NCBI GenBank assembly: GCA_029260075.1
Contig: JAJDDY010000069.1
Coordinates: 1 to 64,000, forward strand
Direction: 5' to 3'
Source: Phycisphaerae bacterium
Lineage (GTDB): Bacteria; Planctomycetota; Phycisphaerae; UBA1845
Length of the DNA stretch: 64,000 bases
Each line of letters begins with the position of its first letter. The first letter of the stretch is position 1. The position numbers and the translations under genes are program-made. The notes below the pieces were generated by a model. The model made no database searches and had not been told where the DNA came from. It saw only the letters and a program-made list of their open reading frames with translations. This document shows positions 8,601-16,943 of this stretch, in pieces.

Positions 8601-10167
8601 AGCGGTCGTCAAAGCCCGCGAAGAACAGCGGCCGGAGCTCGCCACGGCGATGGCGATGCGCGTCGCCTGCCTGTTGCACCGCGCCGTCAACGACCTACCG
8701 AAAGCCCGCGTGGCCGTAGATGAGCTGCTCACCGCCTTTCCGAACAATCCGCGCGGCTTGTTGCTTAGCGCCGACGTCTACGGGCGAATGGGCGACATCG
8801 ATGCGGCCATGGAAACGCTCACGGACTATCTTCGGGACCACCCCGCCAGCGCCGTTGCACTGTTCCAGCGAGCGACGCACCTGGTTACTGACGGGCGTGT
8901 GTCACAAGCCATCAGCGACCTGGAAACCATCAAACGACACGACCCGGTGGCGCTCGAGCTCCGCCCGAGACAACTGCTGGCGCGTCTGAAACGACAGACG
9001 GGTCGACCGGAAGACGCCCTGCGAGAGCTCGAATCGCTCGTTGCGGACGCGCCGGATTCCGATTCGGCCTTGGAGATGCTGGTCCAAGCCTATCAACAGG
9101 CTGGTCGATGGCAGGACGCGGAGCGCGTGGTCACGGCGCGAATCAATCGCGACAGCGCCGATCCGCATTCGCGATGGTATGTAATGCGAAGCCTCATCGC
9201 GATTGTCGGATCTGACGCGTCCAAGGCGTTGGCCGACGCCCAGCGTGCGTTCGAAATTGATAAGCGCTCCGACAACGCGATGCGTTTTCTGCTCGACGTG
9301 TACGCCAAGGTCGATCGCGCTGCGGATGGCGTCCGCTACTTTGATCAAAACGCCTCGGCGAAGATATCGGCGTCGACACGATCCAAGTACGCTCTGTTGC
9401 TGGCGAAATCCGGTCGGCCTGATGACGCCATCGCGCAGTTTCGACGTGCGATGAACGAGGCTGTTCGATCTGAACCGGACGCCCGCGCTCTGATCATCAT
9501 CGATGTGCTTGCGGCGTTTCCTTCCGATGAAGCCACGCAACGCTTTGCGTCGAACCAACCCACCGGACCGCTGAGCACTGCGAACAATCGAATCCTGATG
9601 CGTCTGCACCAAACGAGCGGAGACTACGACCAAGCGATTGCGTTGGCAGAGAATCTGCTGGACCGGTCGACGAACGACGCCGAACGTGCCGACCTTCAGC
9701 ACGCACTCGGAGATTTCATGCAAGCGTCGGGACGCTCGCTGGACGCACGTCGCGCCTACGAAGAATCGCTCAAGTATCAACCGCAAAACTGGATCGCCCT
9801 CAACAACTTGGCCTACCTGCTGTCCGACGTGTTGGATGACAACGCCACGGCGCGCGACTATGCGAAACGGGCGGTCGAGATATCCGAAAACGCGTCCACG
9901 CTCGACACGCTCGGATGGATCTACGTCGGACTGGGCAACTTTCGATCTGCCATCGCCGAGCTTGGCCGAGCGATTCAATTCGCGCCGGACAGTGCCCTCG
10001 CCTACTACCACCTGGCCGAAGCCTATCGCCGTGCCGGTCGGTTCGATCGCGCGCTCGACGTGCTCAAAGGGGCGTCTCGGTTGGTGGACAACGGTGTCAA
10101 CACGGAACTTGCCGAACAGTTCAGCGAGACGATATCGCGGGCACAGAGCGGGAACGTTGATCCATAA
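5608..10167 (+). CDS. Giant membrane-anchored TPR-repeat protein
   Basis: A 1519-residue protein. Residues 8-30 (LIISLTLFTFVMMIVVSALM) form a single N-terminal membrane anchor, and the rest is almost entirely tetratricopeptide repeats, for example ALAYLGQCHLVSGRPDEAKP, ALNNLAYLLSDVLDDNATA and LAYYHLAEAYRRAGRFDRAL. The repeats at the C-terminal end are canonical; the middle is more divergent. TPR proteins of this type (compare PrsT of PEP-CTERM/exosortase systems, about 900 residues) act as periplasmic scaffolds for exopolysaccharide export. The EpsI-like gene just upstream supports that reading. No enzymatic domain is visible. The length is unusual, and a long open frame on the opposite strand over its 3' third is only a shadow of codon bias. 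Confidence 0.85.
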   Translation: MAKKRLNKNLIISLTLFTFVMMIVVSALMIRQLRLRDPQHFVELAERYVEQEEWRTAALFYKKAWARGHDARHLVALGDALLHDGSVRMAREAWATALVNQPDLTEAHHRQLELALEVARLYGRDKDWQYVLETAEKFSASNVDATDEDRAKAAHAIGLAQTKLVHFGAGDVALGETSLREAFDLAPDVVDYGIDLATHYGARNRPEEAERLYQNLTSRFSEPGADAAKVRTAYAEFLAGVDRFDDARPVFEEAKTLAGSDTDAALAAQLGQARAISQRWMILYRSEEKPPSAEALFTEAEELLQSCVALDPEGYDAYQLLAALYGVAGRHEDVLRVCDDRLSRGLNRKGVAATRNRLNALRLMMFASDSCLTLSTTEDTGAATDAERLAWLDRADKYVATAQGEFSDHPRALSQSGRIKLARGLDRQALEDFRRADDAYRSYGTVDWRNKFLLAQLHLRMNEAGAAREVLEDVLIGPNRRRAADLKIWLLYAQTLLACDEQDRALNVVEQVLAASPTHATALRVKAAILERRNRPGQAGEILAGGDGDESIVAILAAREFSLNGQDTEAINVLREALTKNPADLRLVTAIARGLVQLDKRNEAQRIIEAAMVIDPENRELKILAVATRTGLSPEQRDQSLLDIINTLDDPYQRSLELVGFHLKRNQTEETLRAVEDALEHLRSKDTPLARKATIAHHRALLQTKLSAAAVLDDAEGMASARDEAATFDVDGAGGQSMLGIYHMLRREYVLAAGAFESALADQPTDARTLAYLGQCHLVSGRPDEAKPLLERAVRSNPKEGQAHKGLAMLAKARDDQDAYEAAMEQCRKLIGNDPWVQGELLNLEDEKHPTAAMALREKRYAENPDDMVNLSHLAALVASTGDVDKADNYYAKWLEQQPDDRRALIAVANHYRQTNRPQRSLDLFTKYADTRTSPGERANAQILIASHYLSLKDLDQVERTLRSAAAIEETFEVVNTMAEYFLRQRDRPDEALPWLDKAVVKAREEQRPELATAMAMRVACLLHRAVNDLPKARVAVDELLTAFPNNPRGLLLSADVYGRMGDIDAAMETLTDYLRDHPASAVALFQRATHLVTDGRVSQAISDLETIKRHDPVALELRPRQLLARLKRQTGRPEDALRELESLVADAPDSDSALEMLVQAYQQAGRWQDAERVVTARINRDSADPHSRWYVMRSLIAIVGSDASKALADAQRAFEIDKRSDNAMRFLLDVYAKVDRAADGVRYFDQNASAKISASTRSKYALLLAKSGRPDDAIAQFRRAMNEAVRSEPDARALIIIDVLAAFPSDEATQRFASNQPTGPLSTANNRILMRLHQTSGDYDQAIALAENLLDRSTNDAERADLQHALGDFMQASGRSLDARRAYEESLKYQPQNWIALNNLAYLLSDVLDDNATARDYAKRAVEISENASTLDTLGWIYVGLGNFRSAIAELGRAIQFAPDSALAYYHLAEAYRRAGRFDRALDVLKGASRLVDNGVNTELAEQFSETISRAQSGNVDP

Positions 10168-10210
10168 CAACCTGATCGTCCGCAACGACTCAGGCACTCC
10201 GCGCACGAAT

Positions 10211-10350
10211 AGCAGTCTGTTGAACAAGGCTGGTATTCAAGTGCGTCGCCGCGAATCCGCTCGTGACAACGCGCTGCATCCGCGTCAAAAGGGGGAAATC
10301 GCCAATGGATCACCGGCTGGAAGCCGGTGCCACATTTTTCAATAGGCTGA
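10211..10350 (+). repeat. Family D MITE-like element, copy 2
   Basis: Begins AGCAGTCTGTTGAACAAGGC and ends TTTTTCAATAGGCTGATAG. Inside are AAAAGGGGGAAATCGCC and the family C motif GGATCACCGGCTGGAAGCC. It lies 45 bases after the TPR gene and is the closest match to the inverted copy at 55987-56126, including the segment TTCAAGTGCGTCGCCGCGAA shared in modified form. Confidence 0.8.
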
Positions 10351-10543
10351 TAGGCGTGATTCGTACGCGGCGGATCGTCGCTCTACCGTAATGCACACGC
10401 TGGAACGAGATTCCGAGCCCAACGCGCACAAAGACGAAGTCCTTGTCGACGTTCTTCGGACGTGCGATACTGGTCGTAACGCCACAATAGCGACCGAAGG
10501 TGCCAACGACAGCCCACTACGGGCCCGGTAGACTCCACCGATC

Positions 10544-11800
10544 ATGCTTTGGATTTCACTTGTCCTGTTGCTTGTCTGCTCCGGCGTCATCTCCGCTTCG
10601 GAGACGGCGTTGTTCGGGTTGAAACAGCACGCGCTGCAGTCGATGAGCCGGTCGGATCGCGCCCTGCATCGTCGCGCTGCCCTTCTGATGCAGCGTCCCC
10701 ACCACGTGCTCATGAGCGTGCTCATCACCAACACCGCGGTCAACGTCGCCATTTTCGCGATCGCATTTTTCGCGCTGCGCCAACTTGGCGACTTACATGC
10801 TTGGATTGCGATGTCCGCGGGCTTGCTGACTCCGATGGTCGTCATTGTTGTCGGCGAGATGGTCCCCAAAGCCCTTGCGCTGAGTCGACCGGAGCTCTTC
10901 GCCGCGCCGGCTGCGTTGGTGGTGGGCAGCATGCTCGCGCTGCTCGCCCCGATACTGCACGTCATGGATCGCTGGATCATCGCACCAATCACAAGGCTCC
11001 TTGCTCCGGGTGTCGCGACCGGGCGGGCGGTGACCACCGACGAACTGAAGCTGCTCGTGGAACAGTCTGCGGGCGAGGGCGTCATCAACGAAACCGAGAA
11101 CGGCATGTTGCAAGCGATCGTCGCGCTAGGCGATGTCAGCGTGCGCGAGGTTATGACCCCGCGCGTCGACATCCGCGCCGTGTCGATCGACGATGATCGC
11201 ACGACCATGCTTGAAATGATGCGCACGACCGGCCGGAGACGCATCCCGGTCCGCGGGCGCGACCTCGACGACATTCGCGGCGTAGTCTACGCACGCGATT
11301 TTCACCTGAACCCCAGCACGCCGCTCCGGTCCTTGCTACGGCGCGTCCACTTCGTTCCTGAACAAGCCAACCTGATCCAACTGATGCGATGCTTTCGAGC
11401 GGGCGGTACACACCTCGCGATCGTCGTCGACGAATTCGGCGGTTCGGTGGGGCTGGTAACCGCTAAGGACATGGTGGCGTGGATTGCGGGCGACATTTCC
11501 GACGAGGGATCGCCCCAACCAGAGCACCCCACTGAACAAGTGGACGAGAACACCTACCGCCTTTCCGGAAGCTTGAGCGCCCGCATTTTGGCTGAGCGGT
11601 TTTCGGTCGGCGACATCGAACCGCATGTCGACACCGTAGCCGGGTTGATTCTCACCAAGCTCGGTCGCGTGCCAAAAAATCACGACGAAATCCGCATCGG
11701 CAACCTGACGTTGGAAGTCGAGTCGATGCGCAATCATCGGATCGAACGCGTGCTGTTGCGGCACGCGGACGAGTTGATCCCGAACGCGGGGGCGGAATAA
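10544..11800 (+). CDS. CNNM/HlyC-CorC family membrane protein (DUF21, CBS pair, CorC_HlyC)
   Basis: A 418-residue protein with the full CorB/TlyC layout: a DUF21 (CNNM) membrane domain with about four helices (residues 1-175, including VCSGVISASETALFGLK and the conserved GEMVPKALAL), a CBS pair (about 200-320, VREVMTPRVDIRAV and FGGSVGLVTAKDMVAWI), and a C-terminal CorC_HlyC domain (about 335-415). Homologues are linked to magnesium efflux; the old haemolysin label is historical. The stop codon overlaps the start of the next gene by one base (TAATG), so two related membrane proteins are coupled and may form a heterodimer. Start ATG 10544; the first helix begins within a few residues. Confidence 0.9.
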   Translation: MLWISLVLLLVCSGVISASETALFGLKQHALQSMSRSDRALHRRAALLMQRPHHVLMSVLITNTAVNVAIFAIAFFALRQLGDLHAWIAMSAGLLTPMVVIVVGEMVPKALALSRPELFAAPAALVVGSMLALLAPILHVMDRWIIAPITRLLAPGVATGRAVTTDELKLLVEQSAGEGVINETENGMLQAIVALGDVSVREVMTPRVDIRAVSIDDDRTTMLEMMRTTGRRRIPVRGRDLDDIRGVVYARDFHLNPSTPLRSLLRRVHFVPEQANLIQLMRCFRAGGTHLAIVVDEFGGSVGLVTAKDMVAWIAGDISDEGSPQPEHPTEQVDENTYRLSGSLSARILAERFSVGDIEPHVDTVAGLILTKLGRVPKNHDEIRIGNLTLEVESMRNHRIERVLLRHADELIPNAGAE

Positions 11801-12789
11801 TGCTGGTCCTCGCTTTGGCCATTGCGATCGTCGGCCTGTTCTTTTCGGGGTTCTTCTCCGGCGTCGAAACAGGGCTCTATCGCTACAATCGTCTTCGCCT
11901 CCATCTCGGCGTACGCCAGCGACAACCAGCCTCTCTGCGACTTGAACGTGTGCTACAGGACGAACCGGGCGCGCTGTCGGTGGCGCTGGTTGGAACCAAC
12001 GTCGCGAACTATGTAACCACGACCACGGTAGCCTATCTGTTTGCCGAATTGCTCGGCCTCGGCGAGGGAAACACTGAGCTCTATACGGTCGTCATCGTCA
12101 CCCCTATCGTGTTCGTGTTCGGAGAGACGGTGCCGAAAAACCTGTTCCGACTTCACGCCGACACCTTGATGACGCGCGGCAGCTATCTACTCGCGGTGTT
12201 CAATCGTCTCTTTCGGATGACCGGCGTGGTCTGGTTGTTGACGGGATTGGCTGCGGCCATTAACCGCGGCGCCGGATTGGATTCCGAAACGCGCTCAGGG
12301 TTTGAAGCCAAGCGCCGCGTGGCGCGAATGTTGCAGGACGCGCTCGCCCAGCGCACCACCGCACCGGACCAATCGGACCTGATCGATCGCGTGTGTCGAA
12401 TTTCGGAAACGCCTGTCCACGCCGTGATGGTCCCGCGTAACCGCGTTCAGGTGATCGCGGCCACAACCAGACAGCGCGAGCTACTCCGTATCGCCCGGCG
12501 CACCGGATACGCCCGGCTGCCCGTGTTCGATCGACGCCCCCACCGCATCACCGGTTTGGTGCGCGTGGACGACCTGCTTCAATCCGACGATTGGACGACA
12601 ATCGGCGAGCAGGCCGAGCGGGCGAGGGTCATCCGCCCCCACGAAACGGTAGCGTCCGCCATCGCGGGATTGCAGCGAAACCGACAATCCATGGCCATCG
12701 TGACCGACCGCGGCGGGCAAATGCTCGGCATCGTCACCCTCAAGGACCTGCTACGCGAGGTTGTGGGCGACGTCGCCGAGGACGTTTGA
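11800..12789 (+). CDS. Second CNNM-type membrane protein lacking the CorC_HlyC domain
   Basis: A 329-residue paralogue of the gene before it: DUF21 membrane domain (residues 1-175, FFSGFFSGVETGLYRYNRLR and the conserved GETVPKNLFR), then a CBS pair (about 205-325, VHAVMVPRNRVQVI and GGQMLGIVTLKDLLREVVGD). It ends straight after the second CBS motif, so the CorC_HlyC domain of the upstream partner is missing. The ATG overlaps the previous stop by one base. Such unequal tandem pairs suggest a heteromeric transporter in which one subunit carries the regulatory C-terminal domain; that is inference. Likely substrate: divalent cations such as magnesium, by family. Confidence 0.87.
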   Translation: MLVLALAIAIVGLFFSGFFSGVETGLYRYNRLRLHLGVRQRQPASLRLERVLQDEPGALSVALVGTNVANYVTTTTVAYLFAELLGLGEGNTELYTVVIVTPIVFVFGETVPKNLFRLHADTLMTRGSYLLAVFNRLFRMTGVVWLLTGLAAAINRGAGLDSETRSGFEAKRRVARMLQDALAQRTTAPDQSDLIDRVCRISETPVHAVMVPRNRVQVIAATTRQRELLRIARRTGYARLPVFDRRPHRITGLVRVDDLLQSDDWTTIGEQAERARVIRPHETVASAIAGLQRNRQSMAIVTDRGGQMLGIVTLKDLLREVVGDVAEDV

Positions 12790-12919
12790 AACCCGACCGA
12801 CTCCGTCCTAATATAAGACGAGGCGTAGCCGTATGGGGAAAATCGGCTGCCGACGACGGTGGGGGGTCCGCGACGGACTCTTCCGGGGGATTCAATCCGC
12901 TCGTCCATTGAAACGCGAA

Positions 12920-13040
12920 GAGCGTGTTTAGAAGGGTTGTTTCGAACCGAGCCGCGACTGTGAGGGAGCGGTTTTCGCACTTGAAACCGGACCGCTTCCT
13001 TACGGGCGCGGCTCTAAAAGAGACTTCTTAAACACGTTCG
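12920..13040. repeat. Family A palindrome, copy 2
   Basis: One of the best examples. Outer arms AGCGTGTTTAGAAG and CTTCTTAAACACGTTC pair with each other, and inner arms GAACCGAGCCGCGACTGTGA and CTTACGGGCGCGGCTC pair around a loop with CGCACTTGAAACCGGACC. Total about 120 bp, no coding capacity. It lies between the CNNM pair and the secreted cysteine-rich protein. Confidence 0.85.
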
Positions 13041-13217
13041 AAGAGCCAATCCCAGTGCGGTGAAACATCGGTGTCTCGCCGGTGTGGTCACGGACTGAAA
13101 GCGCACGCTGCACGTATTGTTGGATTGAGCTTTCGGCAAGAACTACGCATTTGACGAAGCCACCGCGCGCCGAAATCCGTCGACGTAGCGGGTGTGGCAA
13201 CTTGGGAGCATAGAGCT

Positions 13218-15224
13218 ATGGGCCAACCGATCGGCGTCGGCGCGCGACGCAACACGACAACCTTCACACACGCGATGGTTCGGAGTGGAATGATCCTCGT
13301 ACTTCTCAGCCTACCGCTACGCGCTGGTGAACCCAGTAAGGAAACCAAGCGTCTTCGAACCGAGAGCACCGCGACGTCGCTCGCCGTCCGCTTCGCCGGC
13401 ACGCCCATCGACGCGACCAACACTCCCGTCTTACAGGTTGCTTTGACGGACGGAACCAGCAAGTACATTATGTCCGATGGTCAGACGATCACAGGATCAA
13501 CCGCGGGTGTTGTCGAGTGCGGCGTGAATACCTACGCCGATCCGAACGTGTTCAGCGAAGACCCCGTCCTTCGTGAATTGCTCGTTCAAGCAGGTATGGC
13601 TGAAGGGGAAACCGCGTGGGCGACATTTGAACTACCCGCTGCGCGCTTCCCCATCACGCTCGAGTCCATGGAAATCATCTTCGCACAGAACCATGGTAAT
13701 CCGACGACCACGGGATGGTCACTGTTGATCTGGGACGGACCGCCGGACAATCGAGGGTTCCCCGCAGCGCCGGACGTCACGTCTGATGGGTCGATCGTTC
13801 CGCACGTCTCCCTACCCGCCCCCAACACGGCCCGAGCCACGATCCTTCGCGTCGTCATCGATCCCGCAGACCCGGAACCGATCCTCATCTTCAACGACAC
13901 CGGGACGAACATGTTCTCGATCGGGTTCCGTATTGAAAGCCTGAACAATCCGCCGGAGTCCCCCTGCACCGACGCTCCGGATCCTTTGACCAACGCCTTT
14001 CCCACGACGGACAACGACAGCGTGTCCTCACTGACGGGCAACTGGCTAGGCGCGCTGGGGTGCGGCGGGTTTTGCGACGGAATCAATCAGTTCGTCGATC
14101 TGCCCCTCCTTCTATGTAGACCGTCCGGCGATTGGACAATTCGGGCGACGTTCTCCTGCACGTTCATCGGAGCTTGCTGCGACGTCGACGCGGCCTGCAC
14201 TGACGACGTGTCCAGCCTCGAGTGCGCGGCCAACGGGGGCACGTTCATGGGCGACGCTAGCACCTGCGGTACGCTCACGTGCCCCGCGCCGATTGGGGCT
14301 TGTTGCTTTCAGGGCGTATGTCTTCCAGATAATAAACAGCCGCTATGCGAGGCGCTGGGTGGGGTCTACCTCGGCAACGGAACGAACTGTAGCGGAACGA
14401 ACTGCAGTCTTGGGGCGTGCTGCATGCCCGACGGTTCGTGCGACGACTTGATCGACCTGCAATGCGTCGGCGCCGGCGGCACGTTCGAGGGCGCGTCGAC
14501 CTCATGCGCCACAGCCAACTGCCCGCAACCGATCGGTGCCTGTTGCATCGACGGGATCAGCGGGCCGATTTGCTTTGAGAACCAGCCACGTGATTCTTGC
14601 GAAGCGATCGGTGTTTTCAACGGAGCCGACAGCACCTGCGTACCCGATCCGTGCCTCGCGTCCAACTGCCCGACCGCTACGATCATATCGTCCGTGCCCG
14701 CATCCGGTACGATAGACGCGAGGCAACCGCATCCACTGAACGACAACACTACGGCTTTGGGAATCGGGTCCGCCAATGAACCGATCGTCATCGACTTGGG
14801 CGCAGCCGGCGCTGAAGCCTGCTTTGTGCTATGCGAAACCGTTGAGGATACATCGCGCGGCGCTAACGGCATTCAATCAGCAACAGACATCGGCGGCGGC
14901 GTCTACGAGATCGTGCTCCGGCAACCGATCACACCGGGTGGCGTAACAACGATTCGATACCTAAGCGACAACAGTACCGTGCAGTTCGCCGCACTCCCAG
15001 GTGACAGCAACGCCGACTCCGTGGTCAATCCCACCGACGTGGCGTTTATTGTCCAAGCGTTGACCGGTACACTGGCCGCGCCCGACGCGATATTGAGTAT
15101 GGATTTGAATCGAAGCGGACAGGGAACCCCAGTCGATATGCTCACAGCCATCGATCTGATTAACGGTGGCGGTGCGTACGACGTGTGGTTCAATCAGACG
15201 CTCGTAACCGTTGGGTGTCCGTAA
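13218..15224 (+). CDS. Large secreted protein with GACC cysteine-rich repeats and dockerin-like tail
   Basis: A 668-residue predicted exported protein. A hydrophobic segment (MVRSGMILVLLSLPLRAG) near residues 20-37 acts as signal peptide or anchor. Residues about 45-320 are an unassigned planctomycete-type domain. Next come four cysteine-rich repeats of about 40 residues, each opening GACC and containing six Cys (GACCMPDGSCDDLIDLQC is one). The end carries an EF-hand/dockerin-like region: GDSNADSVVNPTDVAFIVQA and MDLNRSGQGTPVDMLTAIDL. ATG 13218 follows GGGAG at 13205-13209; a GTG at 13194 and an ATG at 13275 are alternatives. The cysteines probably form disulphides outside the cytoplasm. Function unknown; adhesion or scaffold roles are guesses. 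Confidence 0.75.
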   Translation: MGQPIGVGARRNTTTFTHAMVRSGMILVLLSLPLRAGEPSKETKRLRTESTATSLAVRFAGTPIDATNTPVLQVALTDGTSKYIMSDGQTITGSTAGVVECGVNTYADPNVFSEDPVLRELLVQAGMAEGETAWATFELPAARFPITLESMEIIFAQNHGNPTTTGWSLLIWDGPPDNRGFPAAPDVTSDGSIVPHVSLPAPNTARATILRVVIDPADPEPILIFNDTGTNMFSIGFRIESLNNPPESPCTDAPDPLTNAFPTTDNDSVSSLTGNWLGALGCGGFCDGINQFVDLPLLLCRPSGDWTIRATFSCTFIGACCDVDAACTDDVSSLECAANGGTFMGDASTCGTLTCPAPIGACCFQGVCLPDNKQPLCEALGGVYLGNGTNCSGTNCSLGACCMPDGSCDDLIDLQCVGAGGTFEGASTSCATANCPQPIGACCIDGISGPICFENQPRDSCEAIGVFNGADSTCVPDPCLASNCPTATIISSVPASGTIDARQPHPLNDNTTALGIGSANEPIVIDLGAAGAEACFVLCETVEDTSRGANGIQSATDIGGGVYEIVLRQPITPGGVTTIRYLSDNSTVQFAALPGDSNADSVVNPTDVAFIVQALTGTLAAPDAILSMDLNRSGQGTPVDMLTAIDLINGGGAYDVWFNQTLVTVGCP

Positions 15225-15277
15225 CTGTTTGGACAGCGTCCGGCAGATGAGCGTCGATCTCGGCACGGCGGCGGCGC

Positions 15278-15360
15278 CGATTCGACTCCCCCACGGCTAA
15301 AGCCATGGGCCACCCGGGCATTGCTAATGGGATCACCGGCTGGAAGCAGGTGCCACACTT
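15278..15360 (-). repeat. Family B half-element joined to a family C motif
   Basis: TTCGACTCCCCCACGGCTAA followed by AGCCATGGGCCACCCGGGCA is one arm of family B (other copies at 22373, 23154, 39622 and 50909). It runs directly into GGGATCACCGGCTGGAAGC, the family C motif. Together with the 110 bases that follow it fills the gap between the secreted protein and the convergent propeller gene. Confidence 0.7.
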
Positions 15361-15469
15361 CGTCGCACTACTTCACGACAGACTCGCCTATTCACAGCGG
15401 CGTTGCCTATTCACAACAGCACTAATGGAACTCGGTCGAAGCGATGATCCCACACTATCGAGCTATCGT

Positions 15470-16780
15470 TTAGCCCAGGTCAAGGGCCATGATGTGCTTT
15501 CGGTCGCGCACATATAGCGTCTTGCCGACGAGCGTTGGCGGAGCCCAGGAGAAATCGCCGGCTACTTTGCTCTTACAATGTACGGTGAAACCTTTCGGCG
15601 TCGGCGTAGCCAGCGCAAGCGTGCCGTCGGCGGCAAGGATGATCACCATATTGCCCACGTTGAGGCATGTGGCTTTCTTGAATCCGCGTTCGCGCCAGGC
15701 GACCTTGCCCGTGGCGAGTTCCATTCCCATGAAGAACGTCGGGCCGAAGTCTCCACTGCTCGCGTACATATGGTCTCCGATACGCACGGCGTTGCCGTGA
15801 AGGATGCGCATCTTCCGACTGTACCAAAGTTCTTCGGCTGTGGTCTTTCCGTCTTTGCTGGTAAGACGTACCGCACGGGCGCCGGAATCGTAAGCGGCCG
15901 AACAGAATAGTGTGTCCTTGCCGTTCCAAACCGGCGTGGCGATGTTCTCATCGTATTGCGTGCGATGGGGCACGCCCCAAAGTCGCTCGCCGCTTGCAGG
16001 ATCAAGCCCGGCCAGTTCAGAGGCCATAAACAGGACGAGTTGGTCGTGACCGTTGAACCGAATGAGTATGGGCGACGAGTAAGTACTGGTATGTTTCGTG
16101 ATCTCGAAGTCTCGATTCTCCCACACCAACGAACCGCTCTCTTGATCAAAGGCCATCAGGCTCTGCTGTTGACGCTTGTCCTTTTCGTCCGTACTTCCGG
16201 ACACCTTGCGCCCGACGGGGAGTATGATCGTATCGCGATACGCGATGGGGCTTGACGAAAAGCCGAACCCTTGAAGGAGGGCGTCGTACTCTTTCATCAT
16301 GTCGTGCTTCCAGATGATGCGCCCGGTCTTCTTGTCCATGCAATGCACCACCGATCGCGTGCCGACGGTGTAGAGATGCGAACCGATGATCAATGGCGTG
16401 GCATACGGCCCCGGGCCATAGCTCGACATGTCCGGAGTCACCGGCGTCTCCGCGCGATGCTCCCAGATCGTCTTACCCGTTTTCGCGTCCATCGCGATGA
16501 TGAACTCTTCCTTACCGGTACGGTACATAGTGTACAAAACGCCGTCGTCGACAAGAATGGTGGAGTATCCGTCGCCCAGCTCACGCTCCCAGAGTTTGTT
16601 GGGACCGGACGCCGGCCACTGCTTGGCGAGCCCGGCGTCGGCGACGCTGAAATTCCGATCGGGTCCGCCCCATTGCGTCCACTGCCCCCAACCCTGCGTT
16701 GGATTGAGTCCTACCGAAAGCACGACAATGCCCAAGGCACTCATGAACGATCTGTGGCCACTTCTCATCCGCGTATCCAT
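15470..16780 (-). CDS. Secreted PQQ-like beta-propeller protein, paralogue 1
   Basis: A 436-residue exported eight-bladed-type propeller of the PQQ-binding-like (BamB/quinoprotein-like) superfamily. A signal peptide ends near NPTQGWGQ and leads straight into WTQWGGPDRNF, the hallmark start of these proteins. Blades carry the repeated pattern AMDAKTGKTIWEH, CMDKKTGRIIWKH, AFDQESGSLVWEN and the closing IMALDLG. There is no heme motif and no catalytic dehydrogenase signature, so it is probably a binding or scaffold protein, not an alcohol dehydrogenase. The open frame extends 59 codons further upstream, but these run through a family A palindrome, so ATG 16780 is chosen. First of four tandem paralogues of almost equal size. 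Confidence 0.85.
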   Translation of the reverse strand: MDTRMRSGHRSFMSALGIVVLSVGLNPTQGWGQWTQWGGPDRNFSVADAGLAKQWPASGPNKLWERELGDGYSTILVDDGVLYTMYRTGKEEFIIAMDAKTGKTIWEHRAETPVTPDMSSYGPGPYATPLIIGSHLYTVGTRSVVHCMDKKTGRIIWKHDMMKEYDALLQGFGFSSSPIAYRDTIILPVGRKVSGSTDEKDKRQQQSLMAFDQESGSLVWENRDFEITKHTSTYSSPILIRFNGHDQLVLFMASELAGLDPASGERLWGVPHRTQYDENIATPVWNGKDTLFCSAAYDSGARAVRLTSKDGKTTAEELWYSRKMRILHGNAVRIGDHMYASSGDFGPTFFMGMELATGKVAWRERGFKKATCLNVGNMVIILAADGTLALATPTPKGFTVHCKSKVAGDFSWAPPTLVGKTLYVRDRKHIMALDLG

Positions 16781-16796
16781 ATCGATCTCTCTCTTA

Positions 16797-16921
16797 GAGC
16801 GTGTTTGAAGAGTCTCTTTCAGAGCCGCGACCGCAAGGAAGCGGTGCGGTTTCAAGTTCAAGAACCGCTCCCTTACAGTCGGCGCTCGGTTGGATACAAG
16901 CCCGCCTGAACACCTTCTTAG
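16797..16921. repeat. Family A palindrome, copy 3
   Basis: Starts AGCGTGTTTGAAGAGTCTC, inner arms AGAGCCGCGACCGCAAGGAA and CCGCTCCCTTACAGTCGGC, and ends GAACACCTTCTTAG. It lies between propeller paralogues 1 and 2 and reads through as false N-terminal codons of paralogue 1. Confidence 0.8.
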
Positions 16922-16943
16922 GGTCGGCGCGTGATAGGCTGCG

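Noticed and set aside
8902-10227. 441-codon minus-strand frame over the end of the TPR gene
   Set aside because: It lies antisense to clear TPR repeats, has no motif and a composition rich in Arg and Val; a product of GC-skewed codon use.
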